Shown piece by piece: positions 9,574 to 18,916 of a stretch of DNA of 64,000 nt (its first letter is position 1; each line of letters begins with the position of its first letter). The notes under the pieces were generated by a model. That model saw only the letters and a list, made by a program, of their open reading frames with translations, ran no database searches and was not told the DNA's origin. Where the stretch lies: the NCBI RefSeq assembly GCF_009828775.2, contig NZ_WTSY02000005.1, forward strand, positions 29,876-93,875, read 5' to 3'. Source of the DNA: Erysipelothrix aquatica. GTDB lineage: Bacteria; Bacillota_I; Bacilli_A; Erysipelotrichales; Erysipelotrichaceae. The position numbers were made by a program, and so were the translations under genes.

Positions 9574-9599
9574 AAAAACAAGCCTTCGGGCTTGTTTTT
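9574..9599 (+). terminator. Rho-independent terminator after the lipoprotein gene
   Basis: The arms AAAAACAAGCC and GGCTTGTTTTT enclose a TTCG tetraloop; a U-tract is part of the 3' arm. It is symmetrical enough to work in both directions. Confidence 0.9.
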
Positions 9600-9656
9600 A
9601 CGTGTAGATGATTTTTGAATTAAATCCAGGGATTTACATAAATCGCTTATTACTCT

Positions 9657-9681
9657 AAAAAAAGCTCCGTATGGAGCTTTT
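9657..9681 (-). terminator. Terminator of the cyclophilin lipoprotein gene
   Basis: On the minus strand, AAAAGCTCC-ATAC-GGAGCTTTT runs into further T residues. The stem begins at the stop codon. Confidence 0.85.
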
Positions 9682-10333
9682 AATTTTTCTCAGGTGCAGG
9701 ATATGTTACACCTTTAGTATCGACAGTAATTGATGCGATAACATTATCACTGTCTGTTGTTGGACGATCACTTCGATCACGATCCAATGCAGCAATTTTA
9801 TCGACAACTTCTAAGCCGCTAGTGACCATACCGAATGCAGCATAGTCTTTGTCTAGGTGTGGTGAATCTTTATGCATGATGAAGAATTGTGAACCTGCAG
9901 AGTTTGGATCTTGCGCACGTGCCATTGAAAGCACTCCACGATTGTGTTTTAAATCATTTGGGAAGCCATTGTTTGCGAATTCCCCTTTGATACCATAACC
10001 CGGTCCACCCATTCCAGTTCCATCAGGGTCTCCCCCTTGAATCATAAATCCCGGAATTACCCGGTGGAAAATAACGCCATCATAAAAGCCACTACTTGCC
10101 AACGTGATAAAGTTGTTGACGGTATTTGGAGCAACCTCAGGATACAATTCAGCGGTGATGACATCGCCATTAGTCATTGTAATTGTAGCAACTGGATTGG
10201 TCTCTTTACTATAATTAGTTTTTGTTTCGGTTTCTTTTTTTGTTTCTGGTGGTGAAACAGGTTCTTCTTTGGGTTTGGATGAACACCCCACCAACAAAAT
10301 GCCGAGAATCAGCAATACACTCAGTTTTTTCAT
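9680..10333 (-). CDS. Cyclophilin-type peptidyl-prolyl cis-trans isomerase, lipoprotein
   Basis: Extracytoplasmic foldase anchored to the membrane. MKKLSVLLILGILLVGCSS is a lipoprotein signal with the cysteine at residue 17, followed by a Pro/Glu/Thr/Lys-rich linker (about 20-50) and a complete cyclophilin domain: FHRVIPGFMIQGGDP holds the catalytic Arg, with GSQFFIM and AAFGMV motifs after it. The start at 10333 is fixed by GAGGAG; an upstream in-frame ATG at 10363 overlaps the promoter. It probably helps fold secreted proteins. Confidence 0.93.
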   Translation of the reverse strand: MKKLSVLLILGILLVGCSSKPKEEPVSPPETKKETETKTNYSKETNPVATITMTNGDVITAELYPEVAPNTVNNFITLASSGFYDGVIFHRVIPGFMIQGGDPDGTGMGGPGYGIKGEFANNGFPNDLKHNRGVLSMARAQDPNSAGSQFFIMHKDSPHLDKDYAAFGMVTSGLEVVDKIAALDRDRSDRPTTDSDNVIASITVDTKGVTYPAPEKN

Positions 10334-10361
10334 ACATGTCTCCTCTTTGTACATCTTAGTC

Positions 10362-10370
10362 ATTATAGCA
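10362..10370 (-). promoter_or_regulatory. Extended -10 promoter of the cyclophilin gene
   Basis: On the minus strand TGC-TATAAT is a consensus extended -10 element; the -35 region is weak. It lies 29 bases upstream of the start codon. Confidence 0.6.
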
Positions 10371-10390
10371 TTCTCAATGTGATAAAGCGG

Positions 10391-11875
10391 TTAAAAATTT
10401 GTGGAGGAGGACGTGAATCCCTCGGTAGTTAGCGTAAAACAGGTATCAAAAATGGCTGCCATCAATCCACGATCGTGTGTAATGCAAAAAATTGCTCCAG
10501 GAAATGCTTCAAGCATTCCGGTGACTTCCTTTTGCGTGTCTGGACTGAGGTTGCGCGTTGGTTCGTCAAGAATTAAGAGTTGGGGTGATTGATTCATAGC
10601 ATGGAGCAAGGCAACCTTTGTGCGTTGTCCTCCCGATAGTTTATGCAAGGGAAGTGTCATTTCTTCACGCGAAAAACGCAAGTGTGAGAGTGCATTTCGT
10701 GTTGATTCAAGGGCATCACGCATGCCACTGGGTGCGCAATGATCCAAAGGACTTAACGATAAATCCAAGTTTTTCCAAATATCTTGATACACGACTTGAT
10801 ATGTAATTGAGGAAGTTGCGAGCGATTCGATCCATAAATTAATGAATGTAGATTTTCCAATTCCATTCGAACCTGTGCAAGCAATCTTACTGGTGCTCGT
10901 CATCGAAAAATGAATGGGCGTAGCTATCATCGGGTGAGACACATCCACATCGACAAGATGACGCTGTGAAATCGGTGCGACAGTATCAAGTACAAAAGTA
11001 CTTGGCGACTCGACAGTACGCTGTTCGATATGTGGCTGTTTATCATAACGTGCCTTTTGGGCCTTAAGATTCTTCATTTTCTTTTGAAGTCCTGGGTCTG
11101 CCCGATTGACGTTTTGCAATTGATGTCCTACTTTTTGATACTGTTGCTGCCACGTATCAAGTTGTCTTTTGTGTTCACGTTCTTGACTTGCGACAATTTG
11201 GTTATGATGGGCAATTTTTCGTTGGCGAATATCCCAATAATCTGCGTACGATCCTTCAAAGAGTGTGATTTGTTGCGTGGTCTTTTTGTTGAGTAACTCA
11301 AAGTGGATAATACGATTTGCAGTATGAGTGATGAGTGTAACGTCATGCGATACAAAGAGAATCGGCGCATCTTGTTCTAGCATCCAAGCTTCGAGCCATT
11401 GCAAGGTATCGACATCGAGATTATTGGTAGGTTCATCAAGAACGTAAACATCGACATCTTCGAGCATGAGTTTGACCAACTGTAACTTGACACGCTCACC
11501 ACCACTTAAGGTGGCAAGTGTACGGTCAAAATCTTCTTCCGTAAGATTGGGTAAAAGTTTATGAAATAGTTTGAGAAATACGGCGTAACGATCCCACTGA
11601 TTATTTAATGCGAATTCGAGTACACTGAGATCAAGATCGCCCAGTGATACATCTTGGGATACGTAGCCAAAAACAAGATTTGGTTGTGATATTGACCGTT
11701 GGATTTCAAGATCCATTACATCAGGGTGCTGGATAAGTGTTTTTAAAAAGACACTCTTGCCATTGCCTTCTTCACCGATGAGAGCGATGCGGTCATGTTG
11801 ATTTACAGACATAGAAAAAGACGTGACAAGTTCACGTCCTTCTTTTGTCTTAGTGTTGAGACTAAAAGTAAACAT
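10391..11875 (-). CDS. ABC-F family ATP-binding protein
   Basis: Soluble twin-ATPase protein without membrane segments; ABC-F proteins act on the ribosome. Domain 1 has Walker A GEEGNGKS (about residue 35), signature LSGGERVK and Walker B VYVLDEPTNNLD. A charged interdomain linker follows at ~210-270. Domain 2 has GSNGIGKST, LSGGQRTK and LLILDEPTRNLS. At 494 residues it is in the size range of the antibiotic-resistance and translation-factor ABC-F groups; the linker is short, so which group it belongs to is not clear. RBS GGAGGAG precedes the ATG. No neighbour shares its strand closely; rarA upstream is separated by 131 bases. Confidence 0.9.
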   Translation of the reverse strand: MFTFSLNTKTKEGRELVTSFSMSVNQHDRIALIGEEGNGKSVFLKTLIQHPDVMDLEIQRSISQPNLVFGYVSQDVSLGDLDLSVLEFALNNQWDRYAVFLKLFHKLLPNLTEEDFDRTLATLSGGERVKLQLVKLMLEDVDVYVLDEPTNNLDVDTLQWLEAWMLEQDAPILFVSHDVTLITHTANRIIHFELLNKKTTQQITLFEGSYADYWDIRQRKIAHHNQIVASQEREHKRQLDTWQQQYQKVGHQLQNVNRADPGLQKKMKNLKAQKARYDKQPHIEQRTVESPSTFVLDTVAPISQRHLVDVDVSHPMIATPIHFSMTSTSKIACTGSNGIGKSTFINLWIESLATSSITYQVVYQDIWKNLDLSLSPLDHCAPSGMRDALESTRNALSHLRFSREEMTLPLHKLSGGQRTKVALLHAMNQSPQLLILDEPTRNLSPDTQKEVTGMLEAFPGAIFCITHDRGLMAAIFDTCFTLTTEGFTSSSTNF

Positions 11876-12006
11876 TAGAAAACTCCTCCTTATTAAATAT
11901 TTGATTTTAAATAATAAGAAATTGTCCCAATTGATTCACCAGTTTAGCGATGTGCTACCTCTCTAGTCAAAATAAGTGTACAAGTGGATAACGAAAAAGT
12001 CAAATC

Positions 12007-13257
12007 TCATACTTTTTGTTTCAACTTACGTAAATTGTTCGTACGCTTAATCTTCTTAAGTGCAGTGCGATTGGCACTGTAGGTTTTCTCGGCAGAGTTT
12101 TCATTTCCAGGGATATAGAACTCAGTATCTTTAAGTTCATTGGGCAAGTACTGGATTTTATTCCATAAATCGGCACGATCATAATCGTACATATCAATCG
12201 GATCGACCCCGACAGCATTCAAGCGCAAATATTTAGGAACTTGGTACGCGGTATTACGAACTGTATCTAAGGCACGATCAATGCCATGTTCGGCACTCTT
12301 GGATTTTGGGGATAAGGCGCACTCAATAACGACGACACTTAACGGAATCCGTGCTTCTGGAAAACCGATTCTGCGTGCGGCAGCAACTGCTTCAGCGACA
12401 CGTGCACATAATGCAGGATTAGCTAGACCGATATCTTCGTAGGCAATCGTAATCAAGCGGCGTTCAATGGAATCAAAATCCCCGACTTGGATTAACTTAG
12501 CGAGATAATATAAGGCACCATCAACATCGCTTCCACGAATCGACTTTTGGAAGGCGCTTAAAGTATCGTAGTAATTATCAGAATCTTTATCCATTGAAAT
12601 ATTCATGGATAAAGAAAGTGCGTTAAGATGCTGTGCTGTGAGGTCTGTATCTAATGTTGATTTGGTCAGAATTTCCAAGGCGTTTAAAGCATAACGAGCA
12701 TCACCGTTTGCGCTTTTAGCGATGGTTGCAATGACATCATCATCAATCGATTTATCCGGATAATGCTTGAAAGCACGTTTAAGAACAGCTTCTAAATGCG
12801 TGGTATCAATCGGATTAAATTCGAATAAGTGAACACGTGAACGGATTGCTGGATTAATCGAAAAATAAGGATTGGCGGTTGTTGCTCCAATCATCGTAAT
12901 GAGCCCACTTTCAATATGAGGTAAAAGGACATCTTGTTTGTCTTTGTTGAGGCGGTGGACTTCGTCAATAATCACAACAAGTCCTTGACTCATCTCGGCC
13001 TCAACAAATAACTGATCTAATTTTTTCTTATTATCAGTGACCGCATTGAAAAGTCGAAACGGACGTCCTAAAGTGTTTGCGATTGCCATCGCTGTAGTGG
13101 TCTTTCCAGTGCCCGGAGGACCGAAAAAAATCATGGATGGAATTTCTTTGTTGGTGACAAGATTGCGTAAAATTTGACCTTCCCCGAGTAAGTGGTCTTG
13201 GCCGGCAATTTCATCAATAGTTTGTGGTCTCACAGTATGTGCTAAAGGTTTATTCAT
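12007..13257 (-). CDS. rarA: Replication-associated recombination protein A (RarA/MgsA)
   Basis: AAA+ ATPase acting at stalled replication forks. The 416-residue protein starts MNKPLAHTVRPQTIDEIAGQ, has Walker A FGPPGTGKTT (about 45-54), Walker B VVIIDEVHRL, sensor 1 GATTANP and the C-terminal tetramerisation region with ARRIGFPEARIPLS. AGGAG precedes the ATG. It is divergent from dtd, with only 61 bases between start codons, so the promoters overlap. Confidence 0.95.
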   Translation of the reverse strand: MNKPLAHTVRPQTIDEIAGQDHLLGEGQILRNLVTNKEIPSMIFFGPPGTGKTTTAMAIANTLGRPFRLFNAVTDNKKKLDQLFVEAEMSQGLVVIIDEVHRLNKDKQDVLLPHIESGLITMIGATTANPYFSINPAIRSRVHLFEFNPIDTTHLEAVLKRAFKHYPDKSIDDDVIATIAKSANGDARYALNALEILTKSTLDTDLTAQHLNALSLSMNISMDKDSDNYYDTLSAFQKSIRGSDVDGALYYLAKLIQVGDFDSIERRLITIAYEDIGLANPALCARVAEAVAAARRIGFPEARIPLSVVVIECALSPKSKSAEHGIDRALDTVRNTAYQVPKYLRLNAVGVDPIDMYDYDRADLWNKIQYLPNELKDTEFYIPGNENSAEKTYSANRTALKKIKRTNNLRKLKQKV

Positions 13258-13318
13258 ACAAATCTCCTTGTATATATTGTATCATGATTCATGTAAAATA
13301 AGGCATAGAGGTGACACC

Positions 13319-13774
13319 ATGAAAATAGTAATTCAGAAAGTTAAAGAAGCAAAAGTTATTGTTGATTCGGAAAGTGTTGGAGCGATTCAAGAGGGCTTTA
13401 TGTTACTGGTAGGGATTGAAGTCGATGATGACGAACGTGATATCCAAAAAGCAGCGGATAAAATTGCGCAAATTCGCCTTTTTGAAGATACCGACGGTAA
13501 GATGAACCGGAGCATTCAAGATGTCGGTGGAAAAATTCTATCAATCTCACAGTTTACACTTGCAGCCGATGCCCGCAAAGGAAATCGCCCCAGTTTTATT
13601 GGTGCAATGCGTCCAGAGTTGGCAAATGAATATTTTGAACAGTTTAATGCGAAACTTAGAGCGCATGGGATTGAGGTTCAAACAGGCAAGTTTCAACACC
13701 ATATGAACGTCATATTAGACAATGATGGACCGGTTACCGTGATTCTAACGATCAAAGATGGTAAGGTCATTTAA
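13319..13774 (+). CDS. dtd: D-aminoacyl-tRNA deacylase
   Basis: Removes D-amino acids, and glycine from tRNA-Ala, in translation quality control. The 151-residue protein starts MKIVIQKVKEAKV at 13319, with AGAGGTG upstream; the longer open frame has no ribosome site. It carries the family motifs SQFTL (about residue 78) and a C-terminal GPVTV, which together form the cross-subunit active site. FolD follows 45 bases later and may share its transcript. Confidence 0.96.
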   Translation: MKIVIQKVKEAKVIVDSESVGAIQEGFMLLVGIEVDDDERDIQKAADKIAQIRLFEDTDGKMNRSIQDVGGKILSISQFTLAADARKGNRPSFIGAMRPELANEYFEQFNAKLRAHGIEVQTGKFQHHMNVILDNDGPVTVILTIKDGKVI

Positions 13775-13818
13775 GGTGTGATATTATTATGGGTGGAAAT
13801 CGCTAAGGAGGGATAAGT

Positions 13819-14667
13819 ATGAGTACACGTCTTGATGGTTTGCATGTTTCGAAAGAAATTCGAAAACAAATTGCACAAGAAGTTTCTGAGATTACGATGC
13901 TAGGAAACCGCGCCCCATCACTTTCAGTTATCTTGGTAGGGAACGATCCAGCTTCTGAAACCTATGTAAATTCGAAAATGAAGCAAGCGAGTGCAGTTGG
14001 GATGATTTCCAATACCATTCGCCTAGAAGAAAATACGTCTGAAGATGATGTACTACGTCATATCCATGCCTTAAACGATGATGCAGATGTAGATGGAATT
14101 CTCGTCCAACTGCCATTACCAAAACATATCAATGAAGACATAATTGTGGATGCCATCAGCCCACGTAAAGATGTTGATGGACTTCATCCACTTAATGTTG
14201 GCCTATTGGAAATTAAACGCCCTCAGTTCGTTTCGTGTACACCCAAAGGGATTATGCGCTTATTGAACTGGTATCATATTGATGTAACAGGCAAACGAGC
14301 GCTTGTCATTGGGCGAAGTCGTCTTGTGGGGAAACCCATTGCGACACTCCTAACCCATGCAAATGCAACAGTTACCCTAGCACATTCTCGCACTCAAAAT
14401 CTCGATGCGTTGATTCAAGATAGTGACATTGTAGTTGTAGCGATTGGGCAACCAAACTTCATTAAGGCATCTCAAGTTCAATCACATCAAGTATTGGTGG
14501 ATGTTGGAATTCATCGTATTGATGGCAAGATTGTGGGAGATGTTGATCCAAAAGCATATGAAAAAGTTGCTTATGCGACACCAGTACCGAAAGGTGTTGG
14601 TCCGATGACTATCGCAAGTTTATTGGAAAACACACTGCAAGCATACCGTGCGCATCATGCGCAATAA
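13819..14667 (+). CDS. folD: Methylenetetrahydrofolate dehydrogenase/cyclohydrolase FolD
   Basis: Bifunctional enzyme converting 5,10-methylene-THF to 10-formyl-THF. The 282-residue protein has the catalytic-lysine segment YVNSKMKQASAVG (about residue 52), DGILVQLPLP, the NADP-binding GRSRLVGKP and the C-terminal PVPKGVGPMTIA signature. AAGGAGGG precedes the ATG. It works with GlyA (52.8 kb) in one-carbon supply. It is followed closely by DUF951 and ychF. Confidence 0.97.
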   Translation: MSTRLDGLHVSKEIRKQIAQEVSEITMLGNRAPSLSVILVGNDPASETYVNSKMKQASAVGMISNTIRLEENTSEDDVLRHIHALNDDADVDGILVQLPLPKHINEDIIVDAISPRKDVDGLHPLNVGLLEIKRPQFVSCTPKGIMRLLNWYHIDVTGKRALVIGRSRLVGKPIATLLTHANATVTLAHSRTQNLDALIQDSDIVVVAIGQPNFIKASQVQSHQVLVDVGIHRIDGKIVGDVDPKAYEKVAYATPVPKGVGPMTIASLLENTLQAYRAHHAQ

Positions 14668-14679
14668 TAAGGAGACCCT

Positions 14680-14880
14680 ATGATTAAAAAAGAATATGGC
14701 CTTGGTGATATCGTTCAGATGAAAAAAGACCATCCCTGTAAAAAATCACAATACTTCAAAATTACACGTATGGGTGCGGATATTAAAATAAAATGTGAAG
14801 GCTGTGGTGCTGTCATCATGATGGAACGCCACGAATTTGAAAAGAAACTCAAAAAAATAATTGAAAGAAATGAGGCATAA
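14680..14880 (+). CDS. DUF951 family protein
   Basis: A 66-residue basic protein of the DUF951 family, commonly encoded just before ychF in Bacillota, as here (two-base gap). It has a GDIVQMKKDHPC start and an IKCEGCG segment, giving three cysteines that could bind metal. AAGGAG lies upstream of the start. Its function is unknown; nucleic-acid binding is suggested by size and charge only. Confidence 0.9.
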   Translation: MIKKEYGLGDIVQMKKDHPCKKSQYFKITRMGADIKIKCEGCGAVIMMERHEFEKKLKKIIERNEA

Positions 14881-14882
14881 AT

Positions 14883-15986
14883 ATGGCATTAACAGCAGGA
14901 ATTGTTGGTTTACCAAACGTTGGAAAATCAACACTATTTAACGCAATTACAAAATCACAAGTTGAAGCAGCGAACTATCCGTTTGCGACAATTGAACCCA
15001 ACGTGGGTGTCGTTAAAGTAAACGACAAACGCTTGGAAGATATTCGAAGTAAAATTGAATCTGAAAAAATTATTCCAACAACATTTGAATTTACTGATAT
15101 TGCAGGACTTGTAAAGGGTGCATCAAAAGGGGAAGGTTTAGGAAACCAGTTCCTTTCAAACATTCGTGAAGTGGATGCAATCGCGCACGTCGTTCGTTGC
15201 TTTGCAAATCCAGATATCGTGCATGAACACGGGGTTGTCGGAGATCCAATCTCTGATATCGAAATTATAGAAATTGAATTGATGCTTGCCGATTTACAAT
15301 CAGTTGAAAATCGATTAAATCGTGTCGGCCGTAAAGCGAAATCAAACGATAAAGATGCACAGAACGAACTTAAAGTTCTTGATAAGTGTAAAGCAGTGCT
15401 TGAAGACAACCGTCCGCTTTCTGATTTGTCACTAACCGATGATGAAATGAAGTTAATTCGTACATTCCACTTTCTAACGATCAAACCTGTAATCTATGTT
15501 GCGAACGTTGATGAAGATAGTATCGCAAATGTTGAAGAAAATGAAATGTATCAAAAAGTTAAAGCATATGCTGAGGCACGAGATAGTCGTGTTGTTACTG
15601 TATGTGCAAAAGTAGAAGAAGACTTGTCAAGTCTTGCGGATGAAGAACGAGATGAGTTCTTAAGTGAACTTGGTGTCGAAGAGAGTGGTCTTGACGTTTT
15701 AGTACGAAACGTCTACGATATTCTAAGCTTGCGCACTTTCTTTACAGCAGGTCCGAAAGAAATTCGTGCTTGGACATTTACTGAAGGCATGAAGGCACCA
15801 CAATGTGCTGGAGTAATCCATACTGATTTTGAAAAAGGATTTATTCGTGCGGAAGTCTACCATGTTAATGATCTTGTGGAACTCGGTTCCGAACAAGTCG
15901 TTAAAGAAGCTGGGAAACTACGTTCGGAAGGTAAAGAGTATGTCATGAAAGATGGCGATATTGTCCATTTCCGCTTTAATAACTAA
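14883..15986 (+). CDS. ychF: Redox-regulated ATPase YchF (OBG family)
   Basis: Universally conserved P-loop protein that prefers ATP and binds ribosomes. The 367-residue protein has G1 GLPNVGKST (residues 8-16), NYPFATIEPN, G3 DIAGLVKGAS and the C-terminal TGS domain ending in KDGDIVHFRF. The guanine-specific NKxD motif is replaced, as in all YchF proteins. It is preceded by DUF951 and closed by a hairpin terminator. Confidence 0.97.
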   Translation: MALTAGIVGLPNVGKSTLFNAITKSQVEAANYPFATIEPNVGVVKVNDKRLEDIRSKIESEKIIPTTFEFTDIAGLVKGASKGEGLGNQFLSNIREVDAIAHVVRCFANPDIVHEHGVVGDPISDIEIIEIELMLADLQSVENRLNRVGRKAKSNDKDAQNELKVLDKCKAVLEDNRPLSDLSLTDDEMKLIRTFHFLTIKPVIYVANVDEDSIANVEENEMYQKVKAYAEARDSRVVTVCAKVEEDLSSLADEERDEFLSELGVEESGLDVLVRNVYDILSLRTFFTAGPKEIRAWTFTEGMKAPQCAGVIHTDFEKGFIRAEVYHVNDLVELGSEQVVKEAGKLRSEGKEYVMKDGDIVHFRFNN

Positions 15987-16005
15987 ACTTAACAAAAAAT
16001 TCACC

Positions 16006-16038
16006 AAATATCGCAAGTCATTGACTTGTGATATTTTT
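16006..16038 (+). terminator. Terminator after ychF
   Basis: AAATATCGCAAGT (from 16006) pairs with ACTTGTGATATTT, including one G-U pair, with loop CATTG, then T residues. Confidence 0.8.
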
Positions 16039-16043
16039 CTTTG

Positions 16044-16052
16044 TGTTATAAT
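16044..16052 (+). promoter_or_regulatory. Extended -10 promoter of darA
   Basis: TGT-TATAAT (16044-16052) is an extended -10 element, 27 bases before the darA ATG. A TTGACT at 16021-16026 is 20 bases upstream, wider than usual for a -35. Confidence 0.55.
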
Positions 16053-16078
16053 AAACGTAATAAGAGGGGAGAATACTT

Positions 16079-16402
16079 ATGAAATTAGTACTCGCAATTG
16101 TATCAAACGATGATAGTTCATCTGTTTCAACAGCGCTAAACAAAGAGAATTTCCAAGTAACACGTCTTGCAACGACAGGAGGATTCCTACGAGCAGGTAA
16201 CACAACTCTAATTATTGGTTGTGATGATGATCGTGTTGATTCTTGTTTAGAGATTATCGGTCGTGAAGGTAAAAAACGCACCGAAGTGGTTCCTTCCACA
16301 GCATCTTATGACATCGGACGCTATGCCTCATTCCCAGTTGAAGTTCAAGTGGGTGGTGCAACAGTATTTGTTGTAGATGTCGAAGCATTCCACAAACTAT
16401 AA
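16079..16402 (+). CDS. darA: Cyclic di-AMP receptor DarA/PstA (PII-like)
   Basis: Small PII-like signal protein that binds c-di-AMP. The 107-residue sequence starts MKLVLAIVSNDDSS, with the conserved ATTGGFLRAGNTT loop (residues 31-43) and the C-terminal VGGATVFV strand typical of the YaaQ/DUF970 family. AGGGGAG precedes the ATG. It has its own promoter and terminator. The downstream target of DarA proteins is not known. The presence of a receptor implies a diadenylate cyclase elsewhere in the genome. Confidence 0.94.
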   Translation: MKLVLAIVSNDDSSSVSTALNKENFQVTRLATTGGFLRAGNTTLIIGCDDDRVDSCLEIIGREGKKRTEVVPSTASYDIGRYASFPVEVQVGGATVFVVDVEAFHKL

Positions 16403-16404
16403 TC

Positions 16405-16428
16405 AAGTACCGCTGCGGCGGTACTTTT
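16405..16428 (+). terminator. Terminator after darA
   Basis: AAGTACCGC and GCGGTACTT form a nine-base-pair stem with a four-base loop, followed by T residues. Confidence 0.85.
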
Positions 16429-16443
16429 ATTTAAGGAGACGTT

Positions 16444-17616
16444 ATGAAAGCATTATTATTAAAAATGATTGAGGACCGGATGGATGAAATGATTGCAATC
16501 CGTCGGCATCTCCATCAATTTCCAGAACTATCATTCGCAGAAGTTGAGACAGCAGCATACATTAAAAACTTCTATGCGGGAAAACCTGTACAAATAGATA
16601 CGATTTCAGAGCGTCACGGTTTTGTAGTTACGATTAACCCAGGAAAATCAGAACGCGTCCTCGCATTGCGAGCAGACTTTGACGCCTTGCCAATGCAAGA
16701 GTTAGTCGAGAGTTCGTTTAAGTCTCAACATGATGGTATTATGCATGCGTGTGGTCATGATTTACATACAGCAGCTCTTATGATCGCTGCTGATAGCCTC
16801 ATCACGCTACGTGACCAGTTACCGATTACTATCAAGATTATTCATCAACATGCCGAAGAAACACCTCCAGGGGGTGCTGTAGATTTCATGAATTCCGGAC
16901 TTCTTGATGACGTAACTCGTATTTACGGAGCACATGTTATGCCTGATGAAAAGCTCGGAACCATCCGCTATGCGAAGGCATCAATGATGGCCGGTAATGC
17001 CGCAATCACAGTTGATATTACTGGTTTAGGTGGTCATGGGGCATCGCCACATCTAGCGAATGATGCCATTGTTGCTGCAAGTCAATTTGTTGTAGCGAGC
17101 CAAAGCATTGTGTCTCGCCGTATTGATCCTCAAAAACCAGCCGTAATTACCATCGGATCGTTTGAAGGGAAAGGCGCTGATAACGTCATCCAGGAGCATG
17201 TTCATCTTGCTTTAAGCACGCGTTATTTCGAGGAAAGTGTTGAAAAATCTCTTGAATCAGAACTTGAAGCACTGTGTCATGGTATTGCCGCTATGTACAA
17301 GGTAGAGGTCCAAATGAATCATTTAGGAGGATACCCAGCACTTGTAAATCATCCTGAAGTGGTATCGAAGATAATTCCAGTTCTTAAAAAAGCAGCCTTT
17401 CTTGATACGGTTGAAGCAATTGAACCTGTACCATTCTCAGAAGATTTCGCAACGTATTTAAAAAAAATTCCAGGTGCGTTTCTATTTGTAGGATCGTCGG
17501 CAACGCCATCTCCATATTTTTTACATAATCCTAAATTTGAAGCTGATGAACGGGTATTGATAATGCTTGCGCAAACGATGATTGAACTAACAATTGCTTA
17601 TATCAATGAGCCATAA
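16444..17616 (+). CDS. M20 family amidohydrolase (aminoacylase/hippurate hydrolase type)
   Basis: Metal-dependent amidohydrolase that probably deacylates N-acyl amino acids or a cell-wall intermediate. The 390-residue M20D protein has HQFPELSF (about 25), ADFDALPMQE, MHACGHDLHTAA (about residue 100) and HQHAEETPPGGA with the catalytic/metal Glu pair; a VGGHGASPHLA-like dimerisation loop (LGGHGASPH) follows. AAGGAGAC precedes the ATG. Substrate cannot be read from sequence. Confidence 0.92.
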   Translation: MKALLLKMIEDRMDEMIAIRRHLHQFPELSFAEVETAAYIKNFYAGKPVQIDTISERHGFVVTINPGKSERVLALRADFDALPMQELVESSFKSQHDGIMHACGHDLHTAALMIAADSLITLRDQLPITIKIIHQHAEETPPGGAVDFMNSGLLDDVTRIYGAHVMPDEKLGTIRYAKASMMAGNAAITVDITGLGGHGASPHLANDAIVAASQFVVASQSIVSRRIDPQKPAVITIGSFEGKGADNVIQEHVHLALSTRYFEESVEKSLESELEALCHGIAAMYKVEVQMNHLGGYPALVNHPEVVSKIIPVLKKAAFLDTVEAIEPVPFSEDFATYLKKIPGAFLFVGSSATPSPYFLHNPKFEADERVLIMLAQTMIELTIAYINEP

Positions 17617-17673
17617 CACATGAAACTTTGTGTATTAAGGTGATAAAATCACAACATAACGAATAAAAAACAA

Positions 17674-17696
17674 ACAAAAAAGGAGCGAAAGCTCCT
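17674..17696 (-). terminator. Terminator of mvaS
   Basis: On the minus strand AGGAGC-TTTC-GCTCCT is followed by six T residues, just after the mvaS stop. Read on the plus strand it also forms a weaker terminator for the M20 gene. Confidence 0.85.
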
Positions 17697-17697
17697 C

Positions 17698-18846
17698 TTA
17701 TTTATTATAAATGCGTTTGTGGTGTTTGATTTCTTTAAGATAGAATGGTGATGTTTCGTGGGTTGTATCCAAGATTTGGTGGGAACCATCTTTAATTAAC
17801 GATACATTATACATCACTTCATAGGCATGAATCGATAGGCGTTTGCGGGCATCAATCATGGTTTGATGATCTGAAACAAGTTGGTCTTTGTAACCGTCCT
17901 CAAGAACACCACTGAAGAATTCTCCAACGGCTCCTGAACCGTAACTAAACAATCCAATTCGCGAACCTGCGGCTAATGACCCTTTTTCCAGTAATGAAAT
18001 AAGACTCAAATAGAGCGAACCTGTGTAAATATTTCCAACCGTTCGGTTGTAGTAAGTAGCGTAATTAAAATTCTCAAACAGATCGGGGCGAGTATCTATA
18101 TCTGCGACCATACGTAGTGATTTAAGTCCTAGTTTGGTATACGGAATATGGAATGTCAATGCGCTGAAATCATCAAGTGTGCGACCTGTATTCTCCATAT
18201 AGCGATTAAATGTTGCTTCAAAGAAGCGTTGATATTGTTCGTTCGAATACTGCCCATCGACAAATGCATAATCGCTGTAATTTGGACGCCAGAAATCCAA
18301 AATATCATCGGTAAAATATGCGGCATCATTATCCAAACTCATAATGCGTGGATTTGCAGCAATTAAAATTGCAACAGCACCGGCACCTTGTGTCGGTTCA
18401 CCACCTGAATTTAAGCCGTATTTGGAAATATCTGATGCGATAATCAGAGCCTTTTTGGTAGGGTTTAGTGCAATATGACCTTTTGCAAGTTGAATTCCTG
18501 CCGTTGCAGCATAACAAGCTTGTTTCATTTCGATTGCACGAGCATAGGGGTTAATACCCAATAAATGGTGGATTGCAGTCGCACCTGCTTTTGACTGGTC
18601 GGTGCCACTTTCGGTACCTAAGATAACCAAGTCGATTGCTTCTAAATCTTCTTCAGATAAGATTCCAACGGCGGCATTCGCAGCCATGGTTATGGTATCT
18701 TGTGTGATAGGAGGCATTGCCATTCTATCTTGTCCAAGTCCAATGGTATACTTGTTCACGTCAGCGTTACGCGCTGTAGCTAAATCGGCCATATCCAGAA
18801 AATATTCTGGAGAATAGAACCCGATTTTATCAATACCTATTTTCAT
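17698..18846 (-). CDS. mvaS: Hydroxymethylglutaryl-CoA synthase
   Basis: Condenses acetyl-CoA with acetoacetyl-CoA, the second step of the mevalonate route to isoprenoids. The 382-residue protein has the catalytic triad in the usual places: Glu79 in GTESGTDQS, Cys111 in MKQACYAATAG and a His in TFHIPYTK near residue 233. AAAAGGAG precedes the ATG. It is divergent from the acetoacetyl-CoA thiolase gene that supplies its substrate, and its promoter overlaps an inverted repeat, so the pair may be co-regulated. Confidence 0.97.
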   Translation of the reverse strand: MKIGIDKIGFYSPEYFLDMADLATARNADVNKYTIGLGQDRMAMPPITQDTITMAANAAVGILSEEDLEAIDLVILGTESGTDQSKAGATAIHHLLGINPYARAIEMKQACYAATAGIQLAKGHIALNPTKKALIIASDISKYGLNSGGEPTQGAGAVAILIAANPRIMSLDNDAAYFTDDILDFWRPNYSDYAFVDGQYSNEQYQRFFEATFNRYMENTGRTLDDFSALTFHIPYTKLGLKSLRMVADIDTRPDLFENFNYATYYNRTVGNIYTGSLYLSLISLLEKGSLAAGSRIGLFSYGSGAVGEFFSGVLEDGYKDQLVSDHQTMIDARKRLSIHAYEVMYNVSLIKDGSHQILDTTHETSPFYLKEIKHHKRIYNK

Positions 18847-18872
18847 AAAGTACTCCTTTTAATAGTAAAACT

Positions 18873-18902
18873 ATTATACGGAGATTTGCCCAAATAGGCA
18901 AA
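18873..18902 (-). promoter_or_regulatory. mvaS promoter with overlapping inverted repeat
   Basis: On the minus strand TTGCCT (18896-18901) and TATAAT (18873-18878) are 17 bases apart. A perfect TTTGCC-N6-GGCAAA inverted repeat (18885-18902) covers the -35 and half of the spacer and is placed like a repressor operator. The binding protein is unknown. Confidence 0.6.
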
Positions 18903-18916
18903 GAATACGAAAAGTT